Of a stretch of 64,000 bases of DNA, positions 63,280-64,000 are shown in pieces. Below the pieces are notes generated by a model, which saw only the letters and a program-made list of their open reading frames with translations, made no database searches and was not told where the DNA came from. Numbering within the stretch: position 1 is the first letter of the stretch; each line of letters begins with the position of its first letter. Position numbers and translations under genes: made by a program. The DNA lies in contig NZ_BMZS01000001.1 in NCBI RefSeq assembly GCF_014652915.1, positions 510,779-574,778 on the forward strand, read 5' to 3'. The stretch comes from Thalassobaculum fulvum. Its GTDB lineage: Bacteria; Pseudomonadota; Alphaproteobacteria; Thalassobaculales; Thalassobaculaceae.

Positions 63280-64000
63280 ATGGAACTCAGGGGCGCGGTC
63301 GCGCTGGTGACCGGCGGGAACGGCGGGCTCGGGCAGCGGATCTGCCACGCGCTGGCGGCCGAGGGCGTCAACATCGCCGTCATGTACGCCCGCAGCCGCG
63401 AGCAGGCCGAGGGCGTGGCCGCCGAGCTGGCCGGGCGCCACCAGGTACAGGCCCGCGCCTTCGCCTGCGACATCACCGACCGCGCCCAGGTCGAGCGCCT
63501 GGTCGCCGACGTCACCGGGCAGTTCGGCCGGCTCGACATCCTGGTGAACGACGCCGCCTACAACAAGGCGATCCCGTTCCAGGACCTGGACGGCCTGACC
63601 GAGGAGGAATGGGACAGGATCCTGGCGGTCAACCTGACCGGGCCGATGCGGCTGATCAAGGCGGTGGCGCCGGTGATGAAGGCCCAGGGCGGGGGCCGCA
63701 TCGTCAACATCGCCTCGGTCGCCGGCCTCGGCCCGAGCGGCTCGTCGATCGCCTATGCGGTGTCGAAGGCCGGGTTGATCCATCTGACCAAGTGCATGGC
63801 GGTGGCGCTGGCGCCGGAGACCCTGGTGAACTGCGTGGCGCCGGGCATGCTGGAAGGCACCCGGGCGACCGCCAATTTGCGCCAGGAGCAGATCGAGCGG
63901 GCGAATTCCGGGGCGCTGCTGAAGAAGGCCGCCGACAAGGATGACTGCGCCGACATGGTGGTCACCATGTGCCGGACCGACACCATGACGGGGCAGACGA
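63280..64000 (+). CDS. Short-chain dehydrogenase/reductase (3' end outside window)
   Basis: 240 codons are visible and no stop is reached. NAD(P) motif 'TGGNGGLGQRICHALAAEG', the structural 'ILVNDAAYNKAIPF' (NNAG-type, here NDAA), catalytic Ser in 'RIVNIASVAGLG', Tyr and Lys in 'SSIAYAVSKAGL'. It is a classical SDR that oxidises or reduces an alcohol/ketone; a FabG-like or catabolic role is possible. ATG 63280 follows 'gatgggagaact'. Only the last ~10 residues should be missing. Confidence 0.9.
   Translation, partial: MELRGAVALVTGGNGGLGQRICHALAAEGVNIAVMYARSREQAEGVAAELAGRHQVQARAFACDITDRAQVERLVADVTGQFGRLDILVNDAAYNKAIPFQDLDGLTEEEWDRILAVNLTGPMRLIKAVAPVMKAQGGGRIVNIASVAGLGPSGSSIAYAVSKAGLIHLTKCMAVALAPETLVNCVAPGMLEGTRATANLRQEQIERANSGALLKKAADKDDCADMVVTMCRTDTMTGQT

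Overview
The window is very GC-rich DNA with alphaproteobacterial traits: COX15-type heme A synthase, SbmA/BacA transporter, DUF1127 protein, a GTTC-N7-GTTC type SOS box, and dispersed 'gggtcccgg...ccgggatgagg' palindromic repeats. It is most like a free-living Rhodospirillales-type heterotroph. Both edges cut genes: a VWA-domain exported protein on the left and a short-chain dehydrogenase on the right.

0-12.4 kb: an acyl-CoA ligase with a decayed ligase remnant beside it, then a reductive pyrimidine degradation locus. preT-preA (dihydropyrimidine dehydrogenase), an N-carbamoyl-beta-alanine amidohydrolase, dihydropyrimidinase and an ABC ATPase are interrupted by a DMT exporter and an APH-fold kinase. 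Two RutR-like operators (3677-3692, 8581-8596) precede the two transcription blocks. The matching ABC permeases and NMT1-like binding protein lie at 21.5-24.6 kb and end in a clear terminator. The ATPase is thus separated from its likely permeases by about 9 kb that is bordered by dispersed repeats.

12.4-21.4 kb (the intervening block): a TetR repressor diverges across a perfect 19-bp palindrome from an RND/MMPL transporter, a LolA-fold periplasmic protein and an outer-membrane barrel, a candidate trans-envelope lipid export system. A winged-helix/TPR regulator, a DUF1127 protein and an SbmA/BacA transporter follow.

24.8-45.7 kb: mostly metabolism: a lipoprotein hydrolase, FAH-family enzyme, LysR regulator, 5-formyl-THF cyclo-ligase, PAS protein, maleate isomerase-like enzyme, D-amino-acid dehydrogenase, shikimate dehydrogenase-like enzyme, a probable delta-class carbonic anhydrase, FAD monooxygenase, PLP decarboxylase, Ldh-family oxidoreductase, P1 peptidase, adenylate cyclase, DinG-like helicase, GNAT and CtaA. 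A low-GC patch at 30.1-31.2 kb holds a DUF6602 nuclease-like gene and the 3' end of a truncated partner.

45.9-53.95 kb: a 7.9-kb genomic island in tRNA-Ser(CGA). It has a tyrosine integrase next to the tRNA, a 24-bp duplication of the tRNA 3' end at the far edge, a translationally coupled RHH-HNH-winged-helix operon behind an SOS box, a membrane coiled-coil protein, a serine recombinase and a low-GC DUF4062 gene of possible defence function. It carries none of the dispersed repeats.

54.2-64 kb: a carbamoyltransferase with heptose-type nucleotidyltransferase and kinase (surface glycan), a CMD-like protein, M20 peptidase, YgiQ radical SAM protein, alpha/beta hydrolase and the partial SDR.
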